A DNA stretch of 64,000 nucleotides, taken from the NCBI GenBank assembly GCA_047345645.1, contig JBLEFH010000002.1. One strand, written 5' to 3'. The translations under genes and the position numbers were made by a program. Below the pieces are notes generated by a model. The model had not been told where the DNA came from, made no database searches, and saw only the letters and a program-made list of their open reading frames with translations. Within the stretch, counting starts at the first letter, position 1. Every line of letters begins with the position of its first letter. This stretch comes from JBLEFH01 sp047345645 (GTDB lineage: Bacteria; Pseudomonadota; Alphaproteobacteria; Rhodobacterales; Rhodobacteraceae). Positions 16,051-25,418 of this stretch are shown piece by piece.

Positions 16051-17235
16051 TTATCTTGGCGGCAGGCCCCGCATAGGATTGATCAGGCTGCCGCGCACAA
16101 GATGGCTGAGGATCGTCGGCATCGGCGGCATATGGCTGAAAGGCGCGAAGATATAGTCGCGCAGGATGGGCAAGGCGCGATTGCCGGACTGATAGAGCGG
16201 TGTGAAGATCCAACTCATCGCCTGATAGGCGTTGGTATGCAGCCATCGCGCCTTGGCGTAGTTCGGCAGGGCGTCGTCCAGGGGCCATGTTGTGAGGGAT
16301 CGGATCAGGGCCGAGGCGTCGAGCAGGGCCATATTCGCCCCTTGCCCGAGTTGCGGGCTGGCGCGGTGCGCGGCGTCGCCAATATAGACGATCCGCTCAC
16401 CATAGGGTTTGCGCAGGGAACCATGGGAATAGACGGCGGCGGTCATCTGGCTGTGGTCGGTGATCTGCGCGGTGAACGGCGCGAGGTCGGGCCAGAGGCG
16501 GGTCGCCTCATCGCGCCAGGCATCCAGCGGCGTTTCTTGCCATGCCTTGAGCTTCGCGCGCGGGAGCGACCAGAACAGGGCGGCTTTGAGTTTGTCCTCC
16601 CCCGGCAGCGTCCCGATGGGCAGGATGCCGATCATATGCGTTGCGCGGCGATAGCGCTGTTGCAGGGCGTCGTAGCGCAGGGCGCACTCTTCCGGCCAAT
16701 CCACGGTTCCCCAAATCGCGCCATAGGCGAGAGGTTTGAAGACCAGCGGGCTGATGGGCGAGTTCGCGCCGGTCGTGTCGATCACCAGATCAAAGGGTCC
16801 GGCAGTGCTGCCATCGGCGAAGGTGAGGTGCCTGCCTTCGGGCGCAAGGGATGTGGACACGAGGCGATGCTTCGCCTTGATCTCGATGCCGTCTTTCGTC
16901 GCAACATCCAGCAGCGCCTCGAAAAGCGAGGCGCGATGAATGCCCAAACCGAAATGCGGACCGCCGGGCGGGCCATAGGACACGTCGAGAATTTTGCGAC
17001 CGTTTTTGGCTTCATGACCGATCATGAAATAGCCTTTGGCGCCCTTGGCCAAAGCCGCCTCTGCCGCGCCAATCTCTTCTAGCACGCGCAGCCCGACCGG
17101 CTGGATCACAAGGCCCGAGCCGACGGGTTTTGGCGTGTCGAACTGATCGAAAAGCGCGATGGAGAAGCCCGCGCGTTTGGCCAGAATGGCGGCGGCGAGC
17201 CCGCCGATCCCACAGCCGCAAATGGCAATTTTCAT
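16051..17235 (-). CDS. FAD-dependent aromatic hydroxylase (salicylate hydroxylase-like)
   Basis: 394 residues from MKIAICGCGIGGLAAAILAK; eight further open codons upstream are ignored because this Met begins the Rossmann beta strand. Class A flavin monooxygenase motifs: GxGxxG (GCGIGGL, 7-13), a DxxGANS pyrophosphate region and YIGDAAHRASPQLGQGANMA (GD motif contacting FAD ribose). It uses NADH or NADPH and O2 on an aromatic or cyclic substrate that is not identifiable. It is transcribed away from the mraZ leader, sharing that 600-base region. Confidence 0.88.
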   Translation of the reverse strand: MKIAICGCGIGGLAAAILAKRAGFSIALFDQFDTPKPVGSGLVIQPVGLRVLEEIGAAEAALAKGAKGYFMIGHEAKNGRKILDVSYGPPGGPHFGLGIHRASLFEALLDVATKDGIEIKAKHRLVSTSLAPEGRHLTFADGSTAGPFDLVIDTTGANSPISPLVFKPLAYGAIWGTVDWPEECALRYDALQQRYRRATHMIGILPIGTLPGEDKLKAALFWSLPRAKLKAWQETPLDAWRDEATRLWPDLAPFTAQITDHSQMTAAVYSHGSLRKPYGERIVYIGDAAHRASPQLGQGANMALLDASALIRSLTTWPLDDALPNYAKARWLHTNAYQAMSWIFTPLYQSGNRALPILRDYIFAPFSHMPPMPTILSHLVRGSLINPMRGLPPR

Positions 17236-17318
17236 CCTGCACCCCTCACGTCGCCGCACCGTATGCTGACCTCAGCGTCATTAGCAACAGCGCGGCGCGA
17301 AAAACGTCGCCCATGAAA

Positions 17319-17636
17319 TCCCAAATTTTTGGGGCGGATACCCAATTTCGAGAGCGGATCAGCGGATATTGGGAAAACGAATCACCCCCACATCATGGGA
17401 AATCGCGGGAATTCACGCAGATTTCTCCCAATTGCCTGTGGATAACTCCGTGTATAAAGTCGCGGATGTCGATTTTTTGGGAATGATGCCCACCGAACAC
17501 CGCCACTATATCTGGTGTGGTTAATCACTCCGTTTACATAGATGTTCCGTATTTTCATGCATCGCAGCATGATTTCCCATGTGTGCAACTTGCCTGTGGG
17601 AGAAATTCCCATTGATTTCCATAAGCTCCCATGGGA
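17319..17636 (+). promoter_or_regulatory. mraZ leader: cluster of TGGGA boxes (putative MraZ operator)
   Basis: Ten exact TGGGA motifs (both orientations) lie within 318 bases: starts 17319, 17370, 17396, 17426, 17478, 17575, 17597, 17607, 17627 and 17632; under one would be expected by chance. On the minus strand, 17631 to 17607 reads TGGGA-N5-TGGAA-N5-TGGGA, matching the TGGGN-N5 repeat bound by E. coli MraZ at its own promoter. A second pair, TGGGA-N5-CGGGA, sits at 17396-17410. A weak promoter candidate (TTGATT at 17612, GATACC at 17635) would overlap the phased boxes. The leader (17236-17831, no gene) is visibly AT-richer than its surroundings. Confidence 0.7.
17437..17445 (-). promoter_or_regulatory. 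Perfect DnaA box upstream of mraZ
   Basis: The plus strand reads TGTGGATAA, the exact complement of the DnaA box TTATCCACA. A second site with one mismatch, TGTGGTTAA, is at 17516-17524, 79 bases downstream in the same orientation. A perfect 9-mer in a 600-base leader is unlikely by chance in GC-rich DNA. DnaA control of division genes is known in other bacteria; control here is inferred. Confidence 0.6.
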
Positions 17637-17831
17637 TACCAAATGCACGATGAAGAGCGGACGGGACAACGATCCCGGATAAGAAAAAGAGCAGGTTTCA
17701 TACAGGCACCGTCTTCACCGAAAAAATGATCCGACGCGACAGCGAGCAGATGCAGTCGGGCGTAATGCGAAAGCGGCGGATCGTGCGGAGCAGGCACGGT
17801 CCGCCCTTTTCGTCTTGGAAGGGGATTTGGC

Positions 17832-18308
17832 GTGAACGACCAATTTCGGGGCAGCCCGAAAAGCAAGGTTGACACGAAGGGGCGGATGTCGATTCCGGCC
17901 CAGTTCCGCCGTGTGCTCGAAGAGGGCGACCCCACCCGCGAAGCCGGCAAGCCGCCGACCGTCATTCTCGTCTGGGGCCCGTCGAGCCAGCCCTATCTGG
18001 AAGGCTACAGCCGGATCGGTATGAACGGGATCAGCGAGATGATCGCCGCCCTGCCGCGCTTTTCCGACAAACGCAAACGGGCCGAAAAGCTGCTGTTCCG
18101 CCGCTCGGTGGAGATGCAACTCGACGATACGGGCCGGATCGTTTTGTCCAAGGAGTTGCGCGACAAGATCGGCGTGAGCGGCGAAGTGCAGTTCTCCGGC
18201 ATGGGCGAAAGCTTCCAGATCTGGTCGCCCGACGCCTTCGACGCCGACGAAGCGATGCTCGACGACGACGATCTGGATCTCGGCGATCTTCTGGGGGGCG
18301 AGGCATGA
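17832..18308 (+). CDS. mraZ: Transcriptional regulator MraZ
   Basis: 158 residues from a GTG start preceded by GGAAGGGG. Two MraZ/AbrB-type DNA-binding repeats: KSKVDTKGRMSIPAQFRR (about 10-27) and LDDTGRIVLSKELRDKIG (about 95-112). MraZ forms a ring and represses its own dcw operon in E. coli by binding TGGG repeats; the leader here carries such repeats. The C-terminal Asp-rich extension is typical of alphaproteobacterial forms. Stop overlaps rsmH start (ATGA). Confidence 0.96.
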   Translation: MNDQFRGSPKSKVDTKGRMSIPAQFRRVLEEGDPTREAGKPPTVILVWGPSSQPYLEGYSRIGMNGISEMIAALPRFSDKRKRAEKLLFRRSVEMQLDDTGRIVLSKELRDKIGVSGEVQFSGMGESFQIWSPDAFDADEAMLDDDDLDLGDLLGGEA

Positions 18309-19273
18309 GCGACGCGCCCCATATCCCCGTTCTCATCGAGCCGCTGATCGAAGCGGTTGCGCCCGTTGAGGGGCATTGGATCGACGGCACATTCGGCGCG
18401 GGCGGCTATGCGCGGGCGCTGGTGGAGGCTGGGGCGAGCCATGTCACCGGGATCGACCGCGACCCGGATGTTCATGCGCGTTCCGGCTGGCTCGCGGATT
18501 GGCCCACGATCACACTGACGCGCGGGACGTTTTCCAAACTCGATGAGATGGTGGACGGGCCGGTCGATGGCGTCGTGCTCGATATTGGTGTGTCGTCCAT
18601 GCAGATCGACGAGGCGGAGCGCGGGTTTTCCTTCCAGAAGGACGGGCCGCTCGACATGCGTATGGCGCAGGAAGGGCCGAGCGCGGCGGATCTGGTGAAT
18701 TCCCTCTCCGAAGCGGAACTGGCGGATTTGCTTTACCTTTACGGCGAAGAGCGTGCCTCCCGGCGGATCGCCCGCAAGATCGTGGAGTCGCGTCCCCATA
18801 GCCGGACGCTCGCGCTCGCGGAGGTGATTTCTTCCGTCATGCCGCGCCAGAGACCGGGCCAGCCCCATCCGGCGACCCGCAGCTTTCAGGCGCTGCGCAT
18901 TGCCGTGAATGACGAGTTGGGCGAGTTGGTCGCGGGGCTCGCGGCGGCGGAGCGGATCCTCAAGCCGGGCGGTTGGCTCGCGGTCGTGACCTTTCATTCG
19001 CTGGAGGACCGGATCGTCAAACGCTTCATGCAGAGCCGTTCGGACAGCGCTGCGAAGGGGAGTCGCCACGCACCCGCTCAGGAAGGGCCTGAACCGACCT
19101 TCGTGCTCGCGCCGCGCAAGGCGATTGCGCCGAGCGATACCGAAATTGACCGCAACCCTCGGGCTCGCTCCGCCAAACTTCGCGTGGCGCGCCGGACCGA
19201 GGCCCGCCCGCTTCCCGTTGACGCCGCCGCCCTTGGGATGCCGGGCGCGCAGCGAAAAAGGAGATCTTCATGA
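18305..19273 (+). CDS. rsmH: 16S rRNA (cytosine-1402-N4)-methyltransferase
   Basis: 322 residues, full length (formerly mraW). SAM-binding region GTFGAGGYARALVEAGA, the RsmH-specific PATRSFQALRIAVNDEL and VVTFHSLEDRIVK motifs are all present. It methylates N4 of C1402 in the ribosomal P site. Overlaps mraZ and ftsL by 4 bases each, so translation is coupled. Confidence 0.98.
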   Translation: MSDAPHIPVLIEPLIEAVAPVEGHWIDGTFGAGGYARALVEAGASHVTGIDRDPDVHARSGWLADWPTITLTRGTFSKLDEMVDGPVDGVVLDIGVSSMQIDEAERGFSFQKDGPLDMRMAQEGPSAADLVNSLSEAELADLLYLYGEERASRRIARKIVESRPHSRTLALAEVISSVMPRQRPGQPHPATRSFQALRIAVNDELGELVAGLAAAERILKPGGWLAVVTFHSLEDRIVKRFMQSRSDSAAKGSRHAPAQEGPEPTFVLAPRKAIAPSDTEIDRNPRARSAKLRVARRTEARPLPVDAAALGMPGAQRKRRSS

Positions 19274-19581
19274 GAGTGCTTGTCACGATTGCCGGTTTCG
19301 TTCTGATGGTGGCCGCGGCCGCCTGGGCTTATTCGGAAAACTACCGCACCCGCGCCGCGATGGACGACTTGCGCCAGATCGAGACCGGGCTGGAGCGCGA
19401 GCAGGAAAAGATCCGGATGCTCGAAGCGGAATGGGCCTTTCTCAACCGTCCCGAGCGTCTCATTCGTCTGGTGAACCGCTATCAGGGGGAGCTTGGGCTT
19501 CAGCCGCTCCATCCCAGCCAGTTTGGCGCGGTCGCCAATGTTCCTTTCGCCGCCGAGGCGCAACTGACCAGTGCGGAGTAA
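19270..19581 (+). CDS. ftsL: Cell division protein FtsL
   Basis: 103 residues: a short cytoplasmic start, one TM helix (about 3-21) and a periplasmic coiled coil (MDDLRQIETGLEREQEKIRMLEAEWAFLNRPERL). FtsL links FtsQ/FtsB to the FtsW-FtsI synthase in the divisome. Identification rests on position and topology as well as the coiled coil. Shares ATGA with rsmH. Confidence 0.93.
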   Translation: MRVLVTIAGFVLMVAAAAWAYSENYRTRAAMDDLRQIETGLEREQEKIRMLEAEWAFLNRPERLIRLVNRYQGELGLQPLHPSQFGAVANVPFAAEAQLTSAE

Positions 19582-19585
19582 CCCT

Positions 19586-21412
19586 ATGATCCGGAAAGCC
19601 GCCCATCACGTCCGCCGCCCGCTGCGCCCGCTGGCCCGTGTGATCGCCGCCCGCGCCAAGGGCAATGATCCCGCGCCGATCGAGCAGGAGATCCGTCAGG
19701 CGCGCCAAGCGGAGATGAATTCGACACGCCGCCGCCGCTCGGAAGGGCGGATGTTCCTGCTTGGCGGGTTCTTTGTGCTGTGCTTCAGCTCGGTTGCGGT
19801 GAAGATGGCGATCATCGCGGGCAGCGGGGAAGCGGCGCCGATTGCGACACCTGACCGTCATGCGATCCTGGCCGAGCGCGCCGATATCGTGGACCGCAAC
19901 GGCGCGGTGCTGGCAACGAATGTGCAGACCAACGCGCTTTACGTCGAAACCCGCGATCTGGTGGACCCGCGCGCCGCCGCGTACGGGCTGGCGCGGATTT
20001 TCCCGGATCTCAACGCCGACACCCTTTACGAAAAATTCACCGGCAAGCAGACCTTCCACTGGGTGCGCAAGGTCATCAGCCCGGAGCAGCAGCAGGCGGT
20101 TCATGATCTGGGCGAGCCGGGGCTGAAATTCGGCTCCCGCGAAATGCGGCTCTACCCTAATGCGGCGGTCGCATCGCATATCCTCGGCGGTGCCGGTTTT
20201 GGCCGCGAAGGCGTGCGCGCGGCGGAAGTCGTGGGCCGGGCCGGGGTCGAGAAATGGTTCGACACCTATCTGCGCGACCCGGAAGCGGGCAAGCCGCTGG
20301 AGCTGTCCCTTGATATTTCGGCGCAAATCGCGCTGGAGCAGGTGCTGGCGCAAGGCATGGCGGACTATCAGGCCAAGGGCGCGGGCGCGGTGCTGATGGA
20401 GGCCAAGACCGGCCGCATCGTGGCCATGGCGTCGCTCCCCGATTTTGATCCGAACAACCGCCCGCTGCCGGGGCAATATGAAGACCCGGCCCTTTCGCCG
20501 CTCTTCAACCGCGTGGCGCAGGGAAACTATGAGCTGGGCTCGACCTTCAAACTCTTCGCCGTCGCCAATGCGATGGAGAAGGGGCTCGTCGGCCCTTACA
20601 CCGTGATCGACATTCGCGGCCCGTGGAAATGGGGCAAATATACGATCCGCGATTTCCGCAATTACGGCAATGAGTTGTCGGTGACGGACATCATGGTGAA
20701 GTCGTCCAATATCGGCTCGGCCAAGCTCGCGGTTCACGCGGGCAAGGAAGCGCAGCAGAATTTCCTCAAGGGTCTCGGCTTCTTCTCCCCGCTGCCGGTG
20801 GAGTTGACCGAAGCCGCGGGCTCCATGCCTATGCTGCCGCCGCGCTGGTCGGAACTGTCGACCATGACCGTCTCTTATGGCCACGGCATTGCGGCGACGC
20901 CGCTGCACCTCGCGACCGCCTATGCCACCATGGTCAATGGCGGGCTGAAAGTGACGCCGTCGCTGCTGAAGGACAGCCCGCTCCCGACCGAGGCTGACCG
21001 GATCATCTCGGAAGAAAACTCCGCCCGCCTGCGCGACATTCTGCGTCAGGTGGTCACGCGCGGCACCGCGAGCAAGGCGGATGTGGCGGGCTATGAGGTC
21101 GGCGCGAAAACCGGGACGGCGGACAAGCCGAACCCGCAGGGTGGCTATTATGAGAACAAGGTGCTGGCGACCTTCGCGGGCGTGTTTCCGGCGTCGGACC
21201 CCGAATATGTCCTCGTCCTCTCGCTCGATGAGCCGGTGGCGATCATCAACGGCACCCGCATCCGCACCGCGGGCTGGACCGCCGTGCCGGTCGCCGCGAA
21301 AGCCATTGAACGGGTCGCGCCGCTCATGGGCCTGCGCCCGAAACTTGACAAGAACGGCGGCGGCGACAACTCTGCGCCCAAAGTAACACTCGCGACAACG
21401 AGCTGGGATTAA
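19586..21412 (+). CDS. ftsI: Peptidoglycan D,D-transpeptidase FtsI (PBP3)
   Basis: 608 residues from ATG 19586; a GTG five codons earlier overlaps ftsL and its ribosome site, so is rejected. Long basic cytoplasmic N terminus, one TM helix (about 55-75), PBP dimerisation domain, then the transpeptidase domain with S319-T-F-K322 (catalytic Ser), S373-S-N375 and K508-T-G510. Septal cross-linking enzyme working with FtsW. Four bases after ftsL. Confidence 0.97.
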   Translation: MIRKAAHHVRRPLRPLARVIAARAKGNDPAPIEQEIRQARQAEMNSTRRRRSEGRMFLLGGFFVLCFSSVAVKMAIIAGSGEAAPIATPDRHAILAERADIVDRNGAVLATNVQTNALYVETRDLVDPRAAAYGLARIFPDLNADTLYEKFTGKQTFHWVRKVISPEQQQAVHDLGEPGLKFGSREMRLYPNAAVASHILGGAGFGREGVRAAEVVGRAGVEKWFDTYLRDPEAGKPLELSLDISAQIALEQVLAQGMADYQAKGAGAVLMEAKTGRIVAMASLPDFDPNNRPLPGQYEDPALSPLFNRVAQGNYELGSTFKLFAVANAMEKGLVGPYTVIDIRGPWKWGKYTIRDFRNYGNELSVTDIMVKSSNIGSAKLAVHAGKEAQQNFLKGLGFFSPLPVELTEAAGSMPMLPPRWSELSTMTVSYGHGIAATPLHLATAYATMVNGGLKVTPSLLKDSPLPTEADRIISEENSARLRDILRQVVTRGTASKADVAGYEVGAKTGTADKPNPQGGYYENKVLATFAGVFPASDPEYVLVLSLDEPVAIINGTRIRTAGWTAVPVAAKAIERVAPLMGLRPKLDKNGGGDNSAPKVTLATTSWD

Positions 21413-21413
21413 C

Positions 21414-22886
21414 ATGACTGCAAAGCCGCTTTCCGCGCTCGGCCTCAAGGGGCCGGGCGATCCGTCCATTTCTGGTCTTTCCGTGGACAGTCGAAAGGTG
21501 GAAAAGGGCCATCTTTTCGCGGCCTTGCCGGGCACCAAGGTTCATGGCGGTGAGTTTGCGCAATATGCGATCCGCATGGGCGCGGCGGCGGTTCTGACCG
21601 ATGAGGAGGGCGCGCGGATCATCGACGAGACAGTTCCGGGCCATGACACGGTGATCCTGATCGACGCCAATCCCCGCCTTGCGCTCGCCCGTGCTGCCGC
21701 CCGCTTTCACGCGGCGCAGCCCGAAACCATCGTCGCGGTCACGGGGACGAATGGCAAAACCTCGGTCTCCAGTTTCACGCGGCAAATCTGGGAAGCGCTT
21801 GGCTTCGAGGCGGTGAATTTCGGCACGACCGGCGTGGAAGGCGCGGTCGCGGCGCCGCTGACCCATACGACGCCCGAGCCGGTGACGCTCCATGCGCTCT
21901 TGGCCGATCTCGATGCGAAAGGCGTGACCCATGCGGCAATGGAAGCGTCCTCCCACGGTCTCGCGCAGCACCGCCTCGACGGGGTGCAATTGCGGGCCGG
22001 GGCGTTCACCAATATCACCCGCGACCATCTCGACTATCACGCAGATGCGGAAGAGTATTTTCAGGCCAAGCTCGGTCTTTTCACCCGCGTTCTGCCCCAT
22101 GACGGCGTGGCGGTGATCAATATCGACGATCCGCGCGGGCAGGAGGTGGTGGACGCCGCTTCCGCGCGCGGGCTTCGTGTGCTGACGGTCGGCGAGGCGG
22201 AGACGGCGGATCTGCGCATCCTCTCGGCGCGTTTCGATCCGGCGGGGCAGGATGTGCGGTTCGCCTATGAGAGCGAGGTCTATCAATGCCGCCTGACGCT
22301 GATCGGCGGCTTTCAGGCGCATAACGCAGCGCTGGCGGCGGGCCTCGTCATCGGTTGCGGCGCAGACCCGGCACAGGTGTTTCGCGTCCTGCCGCAGCTT
22401 GAGACCGTGCGCGGGCGGATGGAGCTCGTCGCCAAACGCGACAATGGTGCGACGATTTTCGTCGATTACGCTCACACCCCCGATGCGCTGACGACCGCGC
22501 TCCGCGCGCTCCGCCCCCATGTGCCGGGCCGGATTGTGGTCGTCTTCGGCGCGGGCGGCGACCGGGACACGGGCAAGCGGCCCCTGATGGGCGAGGCCGC
22601 CACGGCGGACGCCGATGTGGTGATCGTCACCGACGACAACCCGCGCACCGAGGACCCGGCCACCATCCGCGCCGCGATCATGGAGGCCGCGCCCGAGGCC
22701 ACCGAAGTCGGCGACCGCGCCGAAGCGATCCTTGCCGGTGTGGATGCGCTGAAGCCGGGCGATGCGCTGCTCATCGCGGGCAAGGGGCATGAGACGGGTC
22801 AAATCGTCGGCACCGATGTGCTGCATTTCGACGATGCGGAAATGGCCAGCGTCGCCGTGCGCGCGCTTGAGGAGAAGGGCGTATGA
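21414..22886 (+). CDS. murE: UDP-MurNAc-L-Ala-D-Glu: meso-diaminopimelate ligase
   Basis: 490 residues. ATP site GTNGKTS (111-117) and the DNPR motif (408-411) that selects meso-diaminopimelate instead of lysine, indicating DAP-type peptidoglycan. Starts one base after the ftsI stop codon and overlaps murF by 4 bases. Confidence 0.98.
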   Translation: MTAKPLSALGLKGPGDPSISGLSVDSRKVEKGHLFAALPGTKVHGGEFAQYAIRMGAAAVLTDEEGARIIDETVPGHDTVILIDANPRLALARAAARFHAAQPETIVAVTGTNGKTSVSSFTRQIWEALGFEAVNFGTTGVEGAVAAPLTHTTPEPVTLHALLADLDAKGVTHAAMEASSHGLAQHRLDGVQLRAGAFTNITRDHLDYHADAEEYFQAKLGLFTRVLPHDGVAVINIDDPRGQEVVDAASARGLRVLTVGEAETADLRILSARFDPAGQDVRFAYESEVYQCRLTLIGGFQAHNAALAAGLVIGCGADPAQVFRVLPQLETVRGRMELVAKRDNGATIFVDYAHTPDALTTALRALRPHVPGRIVVVFGAGGDRDTGKRPLMGEAATADADVVIVTDDNPRTEDPATIRAAIMEAAPEATEVGDRAEAILAGVDALKPGDALLIAGKGHETGQIVGTDVLHFDDAEMASVAVRALEEKGV

Positions 22887-24325
22887 GCCTTTGGACAGCA
22901 GCGGAGGCGGCCAAGGCCACCGGCGGCAAAGCGCAAGGTGAGTGGGATGTGAACGGCGTCTCCATCGACACGCGGACGATTGAAAAGGGCGATCTTTTCG
23001 TGGCCCTCAAAGATCAGCGGGACGGCCATGATTTCGTCGCGCAGGCTTTGGAGAAGGGTGCGGGTGCGGCGCTGGTGTCGCACCTCCCCGAAGGCGTGGC
23101 GACCGATGCGCCCCTGCTCATTGTGGACGACGTTCTGCCCGCTCTCGAAAAACTCGGCCTCGCGGCGCGGGCGCGGACCCAGGCGAAGGTGATCGCCGTG
23201 ACCGGCTCCGTCGGCAAGACCGGCACCAAGGAAATGCTCCGCTCGGCGCTGGCCGGGCAGGGCAAAATCCATGCGGCTGAAAAGAGTTACAACAACCATT
23301 GGGGCGTCCCTCTGACCCTCGCGCGGATGCCGCAGGACACGGATTTCGCCGTGATCGAGATCGGCATGAACCATCCCGGCGAGATCGGCCCGCTGGCCCG
23401 CATGGCGCAGCCGCATGTGGCGATTGTCACCACGGTCGCCCCGGTGCATATCGCCGCCTTCGAGAATGTCGCGGGGATTGCGCGGGAGAAAGCTGCGATT
23501 TTTGAGGGGCTTGTCCCCGGCGGCACCGCTGTCATTAACCGCGATATCGACACCTATCCGATCCTCTACCGCGAAGCCAAAGCGCGGGCGGGAAAGGTTC
23601 TGCGCTTCGGCCAGACCGGGCGGCCCGACTACCGTTTGACCCGCATCCAGCTTCAGGATGAAGGCACGCAGTTCAAACTGCGCCATGCCAAAACCGACCG
23701 GCTTGTGAAACTCGCCGCGCCGGGTCGCCACCTCGCACAGAACGCTTCGGCGGTGCTGGCGGCTGTGGAAGCGGCGGGCGCAGACCCGGCCCGCGCGGCG
23801 CTGGCGCTCGCCGATTGGCGGCCCCCGCCCGGACGCGGCGCTCGCTGGGAGATCCATCGCAGCGAGATGGATGGCGAGGTCATTGATCTTATTGATGAAA
23901 GCTACAACGCTAACCCGGCCTCCATGGGCGCGGCGCTCGATGTGCTTGCCGCCTCGCGCCCGCTGGACGGTTACGGGCGCGTCGCGCGCGGCCGCCGCAT
24001 CGCGATCCTTGGCGATATGCTGGAGCTTGGCGAGACGGAAGCCGAGGCCCATGCCGCCATCGCCGCCAACCCTTCCATGGCGCAGATTGACCGCGTTTAT
24101 TGCGTCGGCCCGCTCATGCGTGCCCTTTATGACGCGCTCCCGCGGAACAAACGCGGCGACTGGGTCGAGCGCTCCAGCGAATTTCTGCCGCGCCTTGGCC
24201 GGATGATCGACGAGGGCGATGTGGTGATGGTAAAGGGCTCGCTCGGCTCGAAGATGGGCCTCATCGTTGACGGTATCAAGAAATTGGGCGATGCACGTCC
24301 CCAGCAGACTTCGGAGAGTGCGTAA
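22883..24325 (+). CDS. murF: UDP-MurNAc-tripeptide: D-Ala-D-Ala ligase
   Basis: 480 residues. Mur ligase ATP site GSVGKT (108-113), substrate region NNHWGVPLTLARM and the C-terminal DESYNANPASM motif. Completes the UDP-MurNAc-pentapeptide in the cytoplasm. Overlaps murE (ATGA) and mraY (TAATG). Confidence 0.98.
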   Translation: MSLWTAAEAAKATGGKAQGEWDVNGVSIDTRTIEKGDLFVALKDQRDGHDFVAQALEKGAGAALVSHLPEGVATDAPLLIVDDVLPALEKLGLAARARTQAKVIAVTGSVGKTGTKEMLRSALAGQGKIHAAEKSYNNHWGVPLTLARMPQDTDFAVIEIGMNHPGEIGPLARMAQPHVAIVTTVAPVHIAAFENVAGIAREKAAIFEGLVPGGTAVINRDIDTYPILYREAKARAGKVLRFGQTGRPDYRLTRIQLQDEGTQFKLRHAKTDRLVKLAAPGRHLAQNASAVLAAVEAAGADPARAALALADWRPPPGRGARWEIHRSEMDGEVIDLIDESYNANPASMGAALDVLAASRPLDGYGRVARGRRIAILGDMLELGETEAEAHAAIAANPSMAQIDRVYCVGPLMRALYDALPRNKRGDWVERSSEFLPRLGRMIDEGDVVMVKGSLGSKMGLIVDGIKKLGDARPQQTSESA

Positions 24326-25410
24326 TGTTGTATTTTTTGTCTGAGTTATCCGATGGGGGCGGGGTCTTTAACCTCTTTCGCTACATCACCTTCCGCGCTG
24401 GCGCGGCCTTCCTGACGGCGCTTTTGTTCGGCTTCATTTTCGGCAAGCCGATCATCAACATGCTGCGGCGCAAGCAGAAAAAGGGCCAGCCGATCCGCGA
24501 TGACGGGCCGGAGGCGCATCTACTGACCAAGGTCGGCACGCCCACCATGGGCGGCGTGCTGATCCTCGGCGCGTTAACCGTCTCGACGCTCCTTTGGGCG
24601 CGACTCGACAATGCCTATGTCTGGATGGTCCTGCTCGTGACCCTTGGCTTCGGCGCGATTGGCTTTGCCGACGACTATCTCAAGGTCTCCAAACAGAATG
24701 TCGCCGGGGTGCCGGGCAAAATCCGCCTGCTGGCCGGCTTCGCCATCGCCGCCGCTGCCGGATTTGTCGCCATGTCGATGCAGCCAAGCGACATTTCGGC
24801 GCATCTGGCCTTCCCCTTCTTCAAGAATTTTCTGATGAATCTGGGTCTCCTCTACATCCCCTTCGCCATGATCGTGATCGTCGGCGCGGCCAACGCGGTG
24901 AACCTCACCGACGGCCTCGACGGCCTTGCCATCATGCCGGTGATGATCGCAGCAGGCACCTTCGGCATCATCTCCTATTTCGTCGGCAACGCGGTCTTCG
25001 CGGAATATCTCGAAGTCCACCAGGTGCCCGGCGCGGGCGAGTTGATCGTCTTCTGCCTCGCCCTCATCGGCGGCGGCCTCGGGTTCCTGTGGTATAACGC
25101 ACCGCCCGCCGCGGTCTTTATGGGCGACACCGGCTCGCTCGCCTTGGGCGGCGCTCTCGGCGCGATCGCCGTCGCGACCAAACACGAAATCGTTCTGGCC
25201 ATCGTCGGCGGCCTCTTCGTCGTCGAAGCGCTCTCGGTCATCATCCAGGTCGCCTATTACAAACGCACCAAGAAACGCATCTTCCTGATGGCCCCGATCC
25301 ACCACCATTTTGAGAAAAAAGGCTGGGCCGAGCCGCAGATCGTCATCCGGTTTTGGATTATCTCACTGATCTTGGCGATGGTCGGGCTGGCGACGTTGAA
25401 GCTGCGGTGA
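24325..25410 (+). CDS. mraY: Phospho-N-acetylmuramoyl-pentapeptide transferase
   Basis: 361 residues with about ten TM helices. Catalytic motifs are present: FADDYLK, NLTDGLDGLA and the His-rich APIHHHFEKKGW. It moves phospho-MurNAc-pentapeptide to undecaprenyl phosphate, producing lipid I. The following gene is an AT-rich unknown and not murD, which breaks the usual order. Confidence 0.98.
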   Translation: MLYFLSELSDGGGVFNLFRYITFRAGAAFLTALLFGFIFGKPIINMLRRKQKKGQPIRDDGPEAHLLTKVGTPTMGGVLILGALTVSTLLWARLDNAYVWMVLLVTLGFGAIGFADDYLKVSKQNVAGVPGKIRLLAGFAIAAAAGFVAMSMQPSDISAHLAFPFFKNFLMNLGLLYIPFAMIVIVGAANAVNLTDGLDGLAIMPVMIAAGTFGIISYFVGNAVFAEYLEVHQVPGAGELIVFCLALIGGGLGFLWYNAPPAAVFMGDTGSLALGGALGAIAVATKHEIVLAIVGGLFVVEALSVIIQVAYYKRTKKRIFLMAPIHHHFEKKGWAEPQIVIRFWIISLILAMVGLATLKLR

Positions 25411-25418
25411 TGTAAACA

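Noticed and set aside
17382..17669. Minus-strand open frame of 95 codons in the mraZ leader
   Set aside because: No ribosome site or family features, irregular composition, and the region is explained by repeat boxes and regulatory sites.
19460..21538. 692-codon open frame opposite ftsI and the start of murE
   Set aside because: Same shadow effect; low-complexity Arg/His composition and it runs across several confirmed genes.
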